Shown here in pieces: positions 50,790 through 59,289 of a DNA stretch of 62,710 nucleotides. Position numbers and translations under genes: made by a program. How positions within the stretch are numbered: the first letter of the stretch is position 1; every line of letters begins with the position of its first letter. The stretch spans positions 1 to 62,710 of the IMG/VR virus record IMGVR_UViG_3300009285_005054. One strand, given 5' to 3'. This stretch comes from a virus. Under the pieces are notes generated by a model that saw only the letters and a program-made list of their open reading frames with translations, was not told where the DNA came from and did not search any database.

Positions 50790-51026
50790 ATGATGAGTGC
50801 CAAGGTTCTGTACGGGATAGGTGGGCGGCTGTGTCTTGATGTTGGGGATGACCGCTACGAGATTCTGCGGGCGTTTCACCTCAGAGGTCACCGCGCGGCC
50901 ATCGTGCAGCAGTTTCCCAAGCGCCAATGGGAACCGCGCTTGGTGATCGAACGGGCGGGCGGTTGGTGCTTCGCCGACGAGCCCGCCGCGGACCCGACGA
51001 CGTGGATTGGGGAATCTGTTGACTGA
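50790..51026 (+). CDS. Hypothetical protein, 78 aa
   Basis: MMSAKVLYGIGGRLCLDVGD is a small alpha/beta protein, preceded by TTAGGAGAGG. Unknown. It overlaps the start of the zincin-like gene. Confidence 0.5.
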   Translation: MMSAKVLYGIGGRLCLDVGDDRYEILRAFHLRGHRAAIVQQFPKRQWEPRLVIERAGGWCFADEPAADPTTWIGESVD

Positions 51027-51495
51027 ACCGTGTGAGACCAAGATCGCCACTACGGCAGAGCACTTCGAGCTCTTCCGGGCCGCGTGCGCGAAGTACCTGC
51101 AACTCTTCGGGATCACCGAGTGGAAGGTGTACTACGGCCTGGACGCCGCACCGGACTGTTTCGCCGACACCATCCTGAACACCCAAGATTCGGTGGCGAC
51201 GATTCGGCTGACTGCGCAATGGAACGTGACGTACTGGCCACTGACCGCGGAAACGCTCGACCAGAACGCACGCCACGAAGTGATCCACGTGCTGATCGGC
51301 AGCCTCACGGGCGCCGCGTATTCCCGGTGGGTCGCAAGTGAGGGGCAAGTGGATCGCGTTGTGGAGCGGACGGTGCATCAGATCGAGCACGTGCTGGACG
51401 CCGTAGCGGGGAACGCCTTGGCCCCGCGAATGCCCTGGCTTGGGCCACCACTCACGTTCTCACAACCCCAAGGCGAGAAGGAGAACGCATCGTGA
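51019..51495 (+). CDS. Putative zinc metallopeptidase-like protein (HEVIH)
   Basis: The TTG start at 51019 overlaps the preceding TGA; TTG 51007 is an alternative. The 158-residue protein has RHEVIHVLIGSLTG with H86-E-V-I-H90, the zincin H-E-x-x-H pattern, and a later acidic SEGQVDRVVERTVH helix that may give the third ligand. Its small size fits SprT/minimal zincins of phages. The substrate is unknown. It lies immediately upstream of an HU gene. Confidence 0.6.
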   Translation: MTEPCETKIATTAEHFELFRAACAKYLQLFGITEWKVYYGLDAAPDCFADTILNTQDSVATIRLTAQWNVTYWPLTAETLDQNARHEVIHVLIGSLTGAAYSRWVASEGQVDRVVERTVHQIEHVLDAVAGNALAPRMPWLGPPLTFSQPQGEKENAS

Positions 51496-51764
51496 ACAAG
51501 CAGGACCTCATCAACGAGGTGTACTCCCGCATCGAGTACATAACGAAGAGGGACATTACCAAGGTCATTGACGTGGTGCTGGAGGCGATCAAGCAGGCCA
51601 CGCGAGAGGAGGAGGTCAGGCTCATCAACTTCGGCACGTTCGAGTCTCATGTCCGAGAGGCGCGCGTCGGGCGCAACCCCATTACAGGCGAGAGGGTCGA
51701 CGTCCCTCAGAAGCGCGCCCCGGTCTTTCACGCGGCGCAGGCGTTCAAGAACGCGATGCAGTAG
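51492..51764 (+). CDS. HU/IHF-family DNA-binding protein
   Basis: The 90-residue protein of standard HU length. It starts GTG 51492 (4-bp overlap): MNKQDLINEVYSRIEYITKR, INFGTFESHVREARVGRNP, then TGERVDVPQKRAPVF. The arm motif GRNPxTGExVxVP is diagnostic. It would bend and compact phage DNA or help at the origin. Confidence 0.95.
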   Translation: MNKQDLINEVYSRIEYITKRDITKVIDVVLEAIKQATREEEVRLINFGTFESHVREARVGRNPITGERVDVPQKRAPVFHAAQAFKNAMQ

Positions 51765-51775
51765 GCGACCACTTC

Positions 51776-51804
51776 TTGCAAACCTACTGAGAGTCTGCTA
51801 GTAT
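51776..51804 (+). promoter_or_regulatory. Rightward promoter with no downstream gene in its direction
   Basis: TTGCAA (51776-51781), a 17-bp spacer, TAGTAT (51799-51804). The next rightward gene is at 55561; the sequence just downstream is antisense to the endolysin gene. Confidence 0.6.
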
Positions 51805-51838
51805 CAGGGCGTTCGACTTTCAGGCTCCAGCACTCGGG

Positions 51839-51861
51839 GGCGGGCAGATTCGTAGCCCGCC
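51839..51861 (+). promoter_or_regulatory. Hairpin in the HU/endolysin gap
   Basis: GGCGGGC pairs with GCCCGCC (51839-51845 with 51855-51861) around a 9-base loop. There is only a weak TT after it. It may end a short RNA started at ~51811 or terminate both converging transcripts. Confidence 0.5.
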
Positions 51862-51872
51862 TTCAGTGCGTA

Positions 51873-52454
51873 CTAGACTAGGAGACGCCTTGTCCATCCA
51901 AGGGAGAACGCTCTGCGGACCTTGGCGGTTTCCGTGCTCTCGATGTAGTGGGTACCCTGGAGGGATCGTAGCAGCCGAACGAGAAGATCGGTGGTTTCGT
52001 TCCCGAAACGGATGTAGACCGCGTTGAGCGCGGCACGTGTTTTCTGCCCGGCTGCGCCGTCTACTTTCAGATCCTTGAAGAGGTCCTCCTCATCGTTGAG
52101 GAAGTTGAGAATCCTTTGGAGCATCGTGATGGCAGTCTTCGGGTGCATGTTCACGGCGATGTCGAATAGGACTGTTGCCAGAACGTCGCTCTTGATGTTT
52201 CTCCCGTCGATGGGCTCCCAGAACATCTTCACGTAGAAAGCCACGGCAAGGCTTTCAAGCTGCTCGTTCCCACGAAGATTCTCGGGGAATCCAGGCTGGG
52301 CCTTCATGTTGTCGACGAGTTGCCAGCCCGCCCAGCCTGGGTGGAAGTTCCTGGCGATTCCCTTGTAGGTTTCCCCTCCTGCGTCTGCGGGGTGGTTTCC
52401 CCACCCGCCCTCGACAGCATCGAGTGCCTTGTACGCCTCTGAGAAGTCAGCCAC
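51873..52454 (-). CDS. Endolysin, glycoside hydrolase family 108 (N-acetylmuramidase)
   Basis: The 193-residue protein starts GTG. The N-terminal VEGGWGNHPADAGGETYKG contains the catalytic Glu15 of GH108 (E-G-G-Y/W-x-x-D/H-P-x-D-x-G-G-x-T). The C-terminal half (VDGAAGQKTRAALNAV and ETTDLLVRLL) resembles the PG_binding_3 domain often joined to it. No signal peptide, so it would need the holin. It overlaps the membrane-HTH gene by 8 bp. Confidence 0.9.
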   Translation of the reverse strand: MADFSEAYKALDAVEGGWGNHPADAGGETYKGIARNFHPGWAGWQLVDNMKAQPGFPENLRGNEQLESLAVAFYVKMFWEPIDGRNIKSDVLATVLFDIAVNMHPKTAITMLQRILNFLNDEEDLFKDLKVDGAAGQKTRAALNAVYIRFGNETTDLLVRLLRSLQGTHYIESTETAKVRRAFSLGWTRRLLV

Positions 52455-52872
52455 GCTGTTTCTCCTTGAAGTAGGCTTCGAGATCCCGGCAATTTATGAC
52501 GATGATGCGTTGATTGGGGTGGACAACCCTGTGATGTAGTCCGCTGGTACACCATCGTCGGATCGTGCTGCAGTTCTTCTTTGCGTAGAGTGCTGCCTGA
52601 GTGATGGTGAGGTCGTCCTCGCGTTGAAAGTTGTTGAGGGCGAGGCGGCGAGTGGCAACGAGTGCAGAGTCCGTCTCACGGAGCTTGGTGGCGAGCTGTT
52701 CCCTCTGGCGCTCTTGCTCGTCGAATCGCGCAGAGAGGAGCTTGAATCGATTGAGTTGCCCGTCGAAGGCCTGTCCGAGGGTTCGGTACCGGACCCACAG
52801 AACGAAAAGTAGCGTGCTGGCGACTGCGCCGACGAGGAATAGGCAGATTGCTCCGATTTCTCTGATATCCAC
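52447..52872 (-). CDS. Membrane-anchored protein with coiled coil and excisionase-like HTH
   Basis: The 141-residue protein has a transmembrane helix at residues ~7-27 (GAICLFLVGAVASTLLFVLW), then a charged coiled coil (~35-75) and a helix-turn-helix of excisionase/MerR type (TITQAALYAKKNCSTIRRWC, then VINCRDLEAYFKEKQRG). This mix is unusual. A TM-plus-coiled-coil protein beside an endolysin would normally be a spanin, but the HTH argues for membrane-linked DNA binding. Confidence 0.6.
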   Translation of the reverse strand: MDIREIGAICLFLVGAVASTLLFVLWVRYRTLGQAFDGQLNRFKLLSARFDEQERQREQLATKLRETDSALVATRRLALNNFQREDDLTITQAALYAKKNCSTIRRWCTSGLHHRVVHPNQRIIVINCRDLEAYFKEKQRG

Positions 52873-52875
52873 GAG

Positions 52876-55410
52876 TCAATCCTCCATACAGAGTGCGATC
52901 CCTCGCCAGATTCTCACCCGGCTGAGATCGCCATCTTTTACATCACCCCGAGCCTCCCTCACGTTCGTAAGTCCTGCAATCGTATCGTTGAAGGTTCGTC
53001 TGCCTACTGGTTTTACGCCTTCCTTAGAGCACCAGTCCATGGAGTATACCCGGTAGAAGACCTCCTTGCTGACCGCGAAGATCTTCCTATCGTCATGCTC
53101 TAGAAGCACTGGGATGGTGTGTGGGGAAAGAATCGTGCAGGAATCGACGAACGCCATTGTGGACTCGTTGACCACGCGCATCCGAATCATCTGCTCCTCC
53201 ACACTGTGTGGGATCTCAAACTTCCCCGCCGCCTCCAACGCACGCACGCCCAGCAGAGCGTGATTGAACAATCCGGACATGAGCTCCGGGGTAGTCATTC
53301 TGGCGACAAGCACGTCTCGTTTGATCTCGTTCGAGGTGTTTCGGAAGACGTTCCCGAAGAAGATCGGAAGCCACCGGATGTAGTAGGCATCTGTGCGCTC
53401 AGAGGAGCGTGGGATTTCGTTGCAGGAGAAGATTAGCCGGGCAACGGGACGAAACGCGATGGGGTTCTCAAACTTGCGTTGCGCCACGATCATGTTCCCG
53501 GACACGAACTTCTTGAACTCTGCCGTCTCTATGAGTTGCTTCGGGGAAATGTCGTCGCCGATGTTCAGCAGCTTGTCCTTGACCTCAATGCGTTCCCACT
53601 GGCTGTCGAACATGTTCTGAAGGGTAGACGACCCCGTGTTACATCTTCCGATGAACGCGGTAAGAACCTCCAGGAAGGCGCTCTTGCCGGTTCCTTGGGG
53701 ACCCACGAGAAGAAACGCCTTCTCGTGGCGTGTTGTCGGGAGAAGGAAGTAGCCGAGTATGGTGTAGATGAGTTTGAGGCAATCCTCTGGGAAAATGGAT
53801 CGGATGAAGTCTTTAATGGGTTCGCAGGTGGCGGTGGGGTCGTAGTGTACAGGAATCTGGATGGTGGAGACGGCCTCGGGAGTATGCGGACGGATCTCGC
53901 CGGTCTTCCAACTCACCCATCCGGATATCGTGTTTATCCATGTGTGCCGGTCATCGTTCTTGTCGAGCATCCCTGAATTGGATGTGTCGTCGGCGTCTGC
54001 GGCGAGCGTCTCCTGCTTGAGCGCATCTAGGATTTGCTCAGCGAGAAACGGCTTCCAGTGTTCCGCGAGCGTCTCGTGAATGAGTTCCCGAGCGATTCCT
54101 GCGCCGTTGCTTCGATAGACCCCGTTCTCATAGTGGTAGAGCATCGATGGGCTACCGTCTGGAGTTGGCCATGTGAACCAGTGCTCGAAGCGCGCGAGCG
54201 CGGTTCCGAAGAGCGCAGGTCGGAAGGGGTTCCGAAGTTTCTCGCCGAAGCCTTTCTGCACGAGGTTTTGCCGCATCCACCGGACACCCTCGATCTCTGT
54301 CGGGATGTGGATTGGCTCCTGCACGGGGAGTTCGATCACCGTGGCGGGGCGCGACTTCTTGGGCTTAGGCGTGTCTGGGAAGTGGTCGTCTGGGGGTTGG
54401 CGTAGAACCTTGGATCGGAACCCTTGTGAGACACGTCCGAAGAGCAAGACGCCGTCGTGAGGTTCTCCGAAGGCGTCTCTTCGCGTGGGGGTGCGGATTC
54501 TCTTGTAGGCACTCCCGATGGTGGCGATGATCTCTTCCTCTGGGAAGGGGTGTGGGTTCTGCTTTCGTTTCCTACCGAGCTCATCCGCCTTCCGTGCGGC
54601 GGTCATCAGCCTTTCGAGGGCCTCTTCGTAGGGGTAGTTGCAGCCTGCCATGTCACATGCGGCGGCGAACAGTTGATTGTTCCGGTAATCGGCGGTGGGC
54701 TTCAAGATGAAGTTGGTGGTACGGGCGGAAAGGCCGCCTCGTACGTTGCCATCAACGGGCTTCGCCGGATAGCTCCATACGGTTGGGCGATCTTGGAGAA
54801 AATCGTAGCCAGCGGGACTGAACTGTGCGATGTTGGTGCGGCTGGGAAGCTGGTCGTCTGTCTCGCCGGTTCGCAGGTTGAGGTGAGTGTAGACGGTCTG
54901 TCCGGATTGATGAACAGATGGTGGCGCGACTACGTAGCCGCCATCTCCCCGAAGTTCCCACCCGGGCGCGATGTCGGATCGTAACCCGATGTGGAACTCA
55001 GGGCCGGGGTGAACGTAGTAGAAGTGGAGTCCGCGCCAGGTCTTGACGACGAACGTCTTCGGGAATCCTTGTTCGTACAGCCAGTTGCGATGTTGGCCGT
55101 CGGCGTCCTTGTCGGAGTCGTAGTCGAAAACGATGAGGTTCGAGACGGTGCCACAGATGATTGCGATGTTCGCGGTTGGCCATCGTGTCCACCAGGCGAG
55201 GATCTGCTCTTTTGTGGCGCGCCCCTTCTTGAAACGATCCCATGTGATGGGCGGTATCTTCCCGAGGGATCGTCCTTGTGGGAAGTCCACCGAAGGACTC
55301 TCCCGATCCGTTGACGGATGTAGGGGAATGATCGAGAATTGTTGCTCGTGGTAGTACAGCGCGGCGTTGCGCAGGCGGTCGGATGGTATGGCGAGTGGTT
55401 CGACTTTCAT
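52876..55410 (-). CDS. Bifunctional primase-polymerase / D5-type helicase
   Basis: About 844 residues, starting at MKVEPLAIP (AGGG upstream); a longer frame adds an unlikely N-terminus. The N-terminal archaeo-eukaryotic-type prim-pol domain has IVFDYDSD (~92-99), WRGLHFYYVHPG and LRGDGGYVVAPPSVH. The C-terminal superfamily-3 helicase has Walker A VGPQGTGKSAFLEVL (~568-582), Walker B KLLNIGDDIS and motif C LIFSCNEIPRS (~656). It would prime and unwind DNA, and possibly extend it, at the phage origin. Last three genes on this strand are packed without gaps. Confidence 0.9.
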   Translation of the reverse strand: MKVEPLAIPSDRLRNAALYYHEQQFSIIPLHPSTDRESPSVDFPQGRSLGKIPPITWDRFKKGRATKEQILAWWTRWPTANIAIICGTVSNLIVFDYDSDKDADGQHRNWLYEQGFPKTFVVKTWRGLHFYYVHPGPEFHIGLRSDIAPGWELRGDGGYVVAPPSVHQSGQTVYTHLNLRTGETDDQLPSRTNIAQFSPAGYDFLQDRPTVWSYPAKPVDGNVRGGLSARTTNFILKPTADYRNNQLFAAACDMAGCNYPYEEALERLMTAARKADELGRKRKQNPHPFPEEEIIATIGSAYKRIRTPTRRDAFGEPHDGVLLFGRVSQGFRSKVLRQPPDDHFPDTPKPKKSRPATVIELPVQEPIHIPTEIEGVRWMRQNLVQKGFGEKLRNPFRPALFGTALARFEHWFTWPTPDGSPSMLYHYENGVYRSNGAGIARELIHETLAEHWKPFLAEQILDALKQETLAADADDTSNSGMLDKNDDRHTWINTISGWVSWKTGEIRPHTPEAVSTIQIPVHYDPTATCEPIKDFIRSIFPEDCLKLIYTILGYFLLPTTRHEKAFLLVGPQGTGKSAFLEVLTAFIGRCNTGSSTLQNMFDSQWERIEVKDKLLNIGDDISPKQLIETAEFKKFVSGNMIVAQRKFENPIAFRPVARLIFSCNEIPRSSERTDAYYIRWLPIFFGNVFRNTSNEIKRDVLVARMTTPELMSGLFNHALLGVRALEAAGKFEIPHSVEEQMIRMRVVNESTMAFVDSCTILSPHTIPVLLEHDDRKIFAVSKEVFYRVYSMDWCSKEGVKPVGRRTFNDTIAGLTNVREARGDVKDGDLSRVRIWRGIALCMED

Positions 55411-55560
55411 AGTAGCCCTCATTGAGAGGTAGCCAACGTCGCGCTCCAAGGACGACGCTGACTGAAATAGAATGTCGCAAGTGTACACCAGGACGGCGGT
55501 TGCCGCAAGGGGCCGATGTGCGGTACGGTGTAGGTACCCGACACGGCGAAGGGGGATTGA

Positions 55561-55902
55561 ATGTCGATGATCGTTCTGGGCCTTCTCATCAGTGTACTAT
55601 TCCTTCTCGGGCAAGCATACGTCGTCGTGCGGGTGTTCCGCATCGGCTACGCGCGTGGCAGAGAGGACGCCGATGCTGCTGCTCGAGAGTGTGGGGAGTA
55701 CTTAGCGCGTCTCCGGGAGATGCGTCAAGCTCACGCTGGGATCGCCGACTTGCTTTCGACCTTCTCGAAGCGCATCCACGCGGTCGAGACCTCTGTGGCC
55801 GACACCTACGGATCGGAAGAAGATGGGACACGGTTCCTTGAATCCGTTCAACCGCGGGAAGAGGACGAAGACCTCTTTCATATCCGGCACGGACTCCGAT
55901 AG
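55561..55902 (+). CDS. Hypothetical protein with N-terminal membrane helix, 113 aa
   Basis: MSMIVLGLLISVLFLLGQAY is a transmembrane helix, then an Arg/Ala/Glu-rich coiled-coil region. It opens the rightward packaging operon, with GGGGG as SD. It could be a spanin-like protein. Unknown. Confidence 0.55.
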   Translation: MSMIVLGLLISVLFLLGQAYVVVRVFRIGYARGREDADAAARECGEYLARLREMRQAHAGIADLLSTFSKRIHAVETSVADTYGSEEDGTRFLESVQPREEDEDLFHIRHGLR

Positions 55903-56434
55903 TCTCCGCGAGGATGGTTCGTTCAAGTCCGAACGGAGGCAGGCTGCGGAGCAGGTCATCTACGAGACTCATGTGCTTGAAGATGGCTCCCGTGTCCAGG
56001 AAATTCGCCCCGTGATTATGACTCGGGCGAAACTAGAGGCACAACATGGCCTGGCTGAGGAACTTCCCGAAGGCTGGGACCAATGGGTTCTGGACAGGCT
56101 TGACGGCGTAAGTATCCGAGAAGTCTCCCGCAGGTATCAAGTGCCGGTCATGCTCTTGATCCGGGTGTTCCAAGGCGATGGGGTTGCGAAGGACCTCTTC
56201 GTTGCGTTGTCGGAGGAAGTCTACGTCCAGGGGCGGATGACGGCGCTCTGGGGGATCATCGAGGACATGTCTCAGAGTAGCGATCTTGCACTGAGGGCGC
56301 ACGCACAAGGCCGGTTCCTTCTCTACTTGAATCAGCGAGGCAAGTCTGAACGGAAGCGCCCGGAGGAACTCGATGCGGACGCGCTGGATCGGGAAGCCTT
56401 CGATGTCGTCACACGCAGGAAACTTGGCGCATGA
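55823..56434 (+). CDS. Putative terminase small subunit
   Basis: The 203-residue protein contains an HTH-like segment (DGVSIREVSRRYQVPVMLL), followed by helices (MTALWGIIEDMSQSSDLALR) and a charged C-terminus. Its last 4 bp (ATGA) overlap the large-subunit start. This position and the HTH fit DNA-recognising TerS, and family identity is inferred. Confidence 0.65.
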   Translation: MGHGSLNPFNRGKRTKTSFISGTDSDSLREDGSFKSERRQAAEQVIYETHVLEDGSRVQEIRPVIMTRAKLEAQHGLAEELPEGWDQWVLDRLDGVSIREVSRRYQVPVMLLIRVFQGDGVAKDLFVALSEEVYVQGRMTALWGIIEDMSQSSDLALRAHAQGRFLLYLNQRGKSERKRPEELDADALDREAFDVVTRRKLGA

Positions 56435-58143
56435 ACTGGCGAACGTCAACTCGTGAGCACGAAGAGGCGGTCCGGCTCCGAAGGACCGCGCGTGAGGAGC
56501 TCCAAGAGGTCATTCGTCGGAAGCGTGAGTACGAGGAAGACCCTGGGGCGTTCACGAAGCTGTCTCGGGATGAGCGCACCGAGTTCATGTACGCCTCGCT
56601 TCAAGCGGATGACGCCGTTCGTGAGGACCCCACCCTCTTCTACTTCCCGTTCGACAAGCAGATCGAGTTCCACCGGCACGTGAAGCTCGCCACTGTTGAG
56701 ATGCTGATCGCGGCAAATCGGAGCGGCAAGACGACGCCGTGTGCGATTGAGGCCGCGTGGTGGGCGATGGGTGTGCATCCCTACATCTGGACGCCACCGC
56801 CACCGATCGTTCTCTGGTTTGTCTCGGTGGACAGATTGTTTGCCAAGGGTGTCGTGAAGCGGATGCTCGACGAGTACCTGCCGAAGGGCACGATCTACCA
56901 CAAGCAGGACATGTTCTACCTACTTCCGAACGGCTCCGAAATCGTCTTGAAGTCCCAAGAGGCTGGACGCACTAAGTTCCAGGGGACCTCGATCCCACTC
57001 ATCGTGTGGGATGAGGAGGGCGAGTCTGAAATCGACTCTGAGGAGATCTACAAGGAGTGTCGCGCCCGCATGATCGATCAGGCTGGCATGATGATCATGT
57101 GCCTGACGATGATCGATTACTTCCAGTGGATGGCGGATCTTGCCGACCGTGGGGAGAATGACGACCCGACCGTCGCGCTCTACGGCTGGACTATGCGTGA
57201 TAACCCCCACCTCAATGAAGCGGAGATCATGGAGTTCGAGCAGGACCTCACCGAAGAGGAGGCCCTGGTTCGTGTGTATGGCCGGCGAGTCCGTATCGGC
57301 ATTCGGTCCATCTTCCCCAGTGATAGGCTGTTGGTGTGGCTGGAGAAGACGAAGGAGCGATTGTACCATCACGCGGAACTGAAAGAAGACCCTGGAACGA
57401 AGCGTGTGGGGCTGGTCTCGTCTGGCGAACATACGGAGTTGCGCATCTTTGAGTGGCCTGAGCCGTGGAACGAGAACGAAAAGAACGAGGTCGAGTACAT
57501 CCTGACTGCGGACCCTGCGGGCGGGGATGGCGGCAACAACTCTGCGGCGATCATCTTGCGTCGGAACCCACTGCGGGTCTGTGCGGTGATCCGATCAAAC
57601 GAGCTCTCCCCCAAGGATTTTGGGCAGGTCCTCTACAAGTTGGGGGCCGCCTACTGGCAGATGCCGCTCAACATGCCGGCGCTTGTTGCAGTCGAGCAGA
57701 ACAACCACGGTCACGCGGTCCTTGTGGAACTTGGGAACTTGGGGTACCAGAACCTCTGGAAGAGCACGACGCCCTCCGGCAAGGAGGCGTCCGAGGCCGG
57801 CTGGCGGAACAACCCCCAGACGAAGCCTCAGATGGAGGGCTACATCCTCGATGCTTGTCGTGCAGACGTCCTCGACGTGAGCGACTACCGAATCGTCGAG
57901 GAGTTGATGGCATACCGCCGGGATCCTCGGACGAACAAGACGGGCGCGTCGACCGGAAAGCAGGATGACCTTGTGATCGCCCTCGGGATTGCGTTATACG
58001 TACATGACTCGGAACCGATGGAGGTCCTGTCGATCTCGTTTCCCAAGAACGATGCGCTGATGAAGTACAAGCGGGACACCCCCGAGGCGGTGTGGCGGGA
58101 CGCGATGAGCACGGACCCCTGGAAGGAAGTGGAGCTCTACTGA
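56431..58143 (+). CDS. Terminase large subunit
   Basis: The 570-residue protein has Walker A ANRSGKTT (~95-102), Walker B IVWDEEGE (~191-198, with catalytic Glu), a coupling region, and a C-terminal RNase H-like nuclease with TADPAGGDGG (~359-368) and KQDDLVIALG (~509). All motifs appear intact. It packages DNA through the portal and cuts concatemers. Confidence 0.9.
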   Translation: MNWRTSTREHEEAVRLRRTAREELQEVIRRKREYEEDPGAFTKLSRDERTEFMYASLQADDAVREDPTLFYFPFDKQIEFHRHVKLATVEMLIAANRSGKTTPCAIEAAWWAMGVHPYIWTPPPPIVLWFVSVDRLFAKGVVKRMLDEYLPKGTIYHKQDMFYLLPNGSEIVLKSQEAGRTKFQGTSIPLIVWDEEGESEIDSEEIYKECRARMIDQAGMMIMCLTMIDYFQWMADLADRGENDDPTVALYGWTMRDNPHLNEAEIMEFEQDLTEEEALVRVYGRRVRIGIRSIFPSDRLLVWLEKTKERLYHHAELKEDPGTKRVGLVSSGEHTELRIFEWPEPWNENEKNEVEYILTADPAGGDGGNNSAAIILRRNPLRVCAVIRSNELSPKDFGQVLYKLGAAYWQMPLNMPALVAVEQNNHGHAVLVELGNLGYQNLWKSTTPSGKEASEAGWRNNPQTKPQMEGYILDACRADVLDVSDYRIVEELMAYRRDPRTNKTGASTGKQDDLVIALGIALYVHDSEPMEVLSISFPKNDALMKYKRDTPEAVWRDAMSTDPWKEVELY

Positions 58144-58727
58144 TGGTCGAAGAACGGCAGTGCTTGGCGTTGACGGCGAAGGGGGAACGGTGTCGAGGAC
58201 GGGCACTCTCTGAGTCGGAGTTTTGCATGGTGCACCAGTCGGCGGCACCTGTCGAGGATGGTGCCCAGGAGGATGTCCTCAAGGACAACTTCGAGGAACT
58301 CGATGCGACGGTTCATGCTGGGGCGTCGGACATACGAGAGATCAAGGAGAGGTTGGGAGACCTGACCGCGACACTCTTCGCTGTTGGGGAGAACCTCAAG
58401 AGCATCTTCTTGAAGAACCAGGGGAACGTTGAAGCGCAACAAGACGAGTTTCGGAAGGCGCTTGAGGTCATCATGGCGTACTATACCATGGATGAGGAAG
58501 TCATTCGCCTGGTGTCTACCGCCGCGTCGGAACGGGGAATCAGTTACGGGGAACTACTCTCTTCCTACGTGCTCGAACGTTCCACTTGGGAGAAGGGTGT
58601 CGGATGTACACTCATCCGATCGGACCTCTGGAAAGAGGCCGTCACCTTAGCTCATGGTCGTGGCATCTCGCCGCGTGACGTGATTGAGGCCGCCGTTCTC
58701 GCACAACTCCAAGCAGATGCGTTGTAG
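58143..58727 (+). CDS. Hypothetical protein with N-terminal zinc-binding motif, 194 aa
   Basis: The start overlaps the terminase stop (TGATG). Cys7, Cys17, Cys28 and His31 (CLALTAKGERC, then CMVH) match the small 'C...KG..C......C..H' motif seen in DUF5763-like proteins. The rest is coiled-coil and helical, ending in a possible ribbon-helix (GISPRDVIEAAVLAQL). A DNA-packaging accessory is plausible. Confidence 0.55.
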   Translation: MVEERQCLALTAKGERCRGRALSESEFCMVHQSAAPVEDGAQEDVLKDNFEELDATVHAGASDIREIKERLGDLTATLFAVGENLKSIFLKNQGNVEAQQDEFRKALEVIMAYYTMDEEVIRLVSTAASERGISYGELLSSYVLERSTWEKGVGCTLIRSDLWKEAVTLAHGRGISPRDVIEAAVLAQLQADAL

Positions 58728-58734
58728 GTGAAGC

Positions 58735-59013
58735 ATGGTTCAACAGGCACGCGCGGGCGCGGAGATGGGGATGCCAAGGCTTGAGGAGATGGTGCGGATG
58801 TTCCTCCAGCAGGCACCGACGATGGGTGTCGCCGAAGATCAGTTGCTTTCGATGTTTGGTGGGTTCATGTCTCAGGTCCAAGAGGCGGCGATGAGTCAGG
58901 GCCAAGAGACCTCCCCCAACGCACCCGCGGGGGTGGGGGCGGCGGAGGAGACGACCGCCGCACCTCGTGGAATGATGTCCGCCCAACTACCAGAACCTCT
59001 ACGTCGTCGATAG
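58735..59013 (+). CDS. Hypothetical protein, 92 aa
   Basis: Met/Gln/Ala-rich, with a helical first half (MPRLEEMVRMFLQQAP) and a disordered Pro/Thr-rich end. Unknown. Confidence 0.5.
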   Translation: MVQQARAGAEMGMPRLEEMVRMFLQQAPTMGVAEDQLLSMFGGFMSQVQEAAMSQGQETSPNAPAGVGAAEETTAAPRGMMSAQLPEPLRRR

Positions 59014-59022
59014 GAGATCGTC

Positions 59023-59256
59023 ATGCCAGGTCCCACGGACCCCAAGGTACAGACGGGACAAGCGTTTTCGGGGACTCCAAACGATTTGGGTCCCACGAAG
59101 CCTGGGCGGGAGTTGTCCGAGCCGTCAACCTCGGGCGAGGTGATTGCGACCCCCCAGGAGATGAACGAGAAGCCCAAGCAGAAGGACTCGACGCCCCCGG
59201 CGCCGTCCAGTGGCCGGAGGGCAGGGGACTTCAAGGGCACGCCGGAGCACGTCTAG
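59023..59256 (+). CDS. Hypothetical disordered protein, 77 aa
   Basis: Pro/Thr/Ser/Lys-rich with no hydrophobic core. TAGGAGA lies upstream. Unknown; it could be an internal linker or a head-assembly factor. Confidence 0.45.
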   Translation: MPGPTDPKVQTGQAFSGTPNDLGPTKPGRELSEPSTSGEVIATPQEMNEKPKQKDSTPPAPSSGRRAGDFKGTPEHV

Positions 59257-59289
59257 GCCTCCGGACATCTGGGAATTGATTGCCTCGCT

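Noticed and set aside
51805-51870. tRNA-like segment (GTTCGACTTTC and a GC stem).
   Set aside because: No acceptor stem, anticodon arm or proper T-arm can be drawn.
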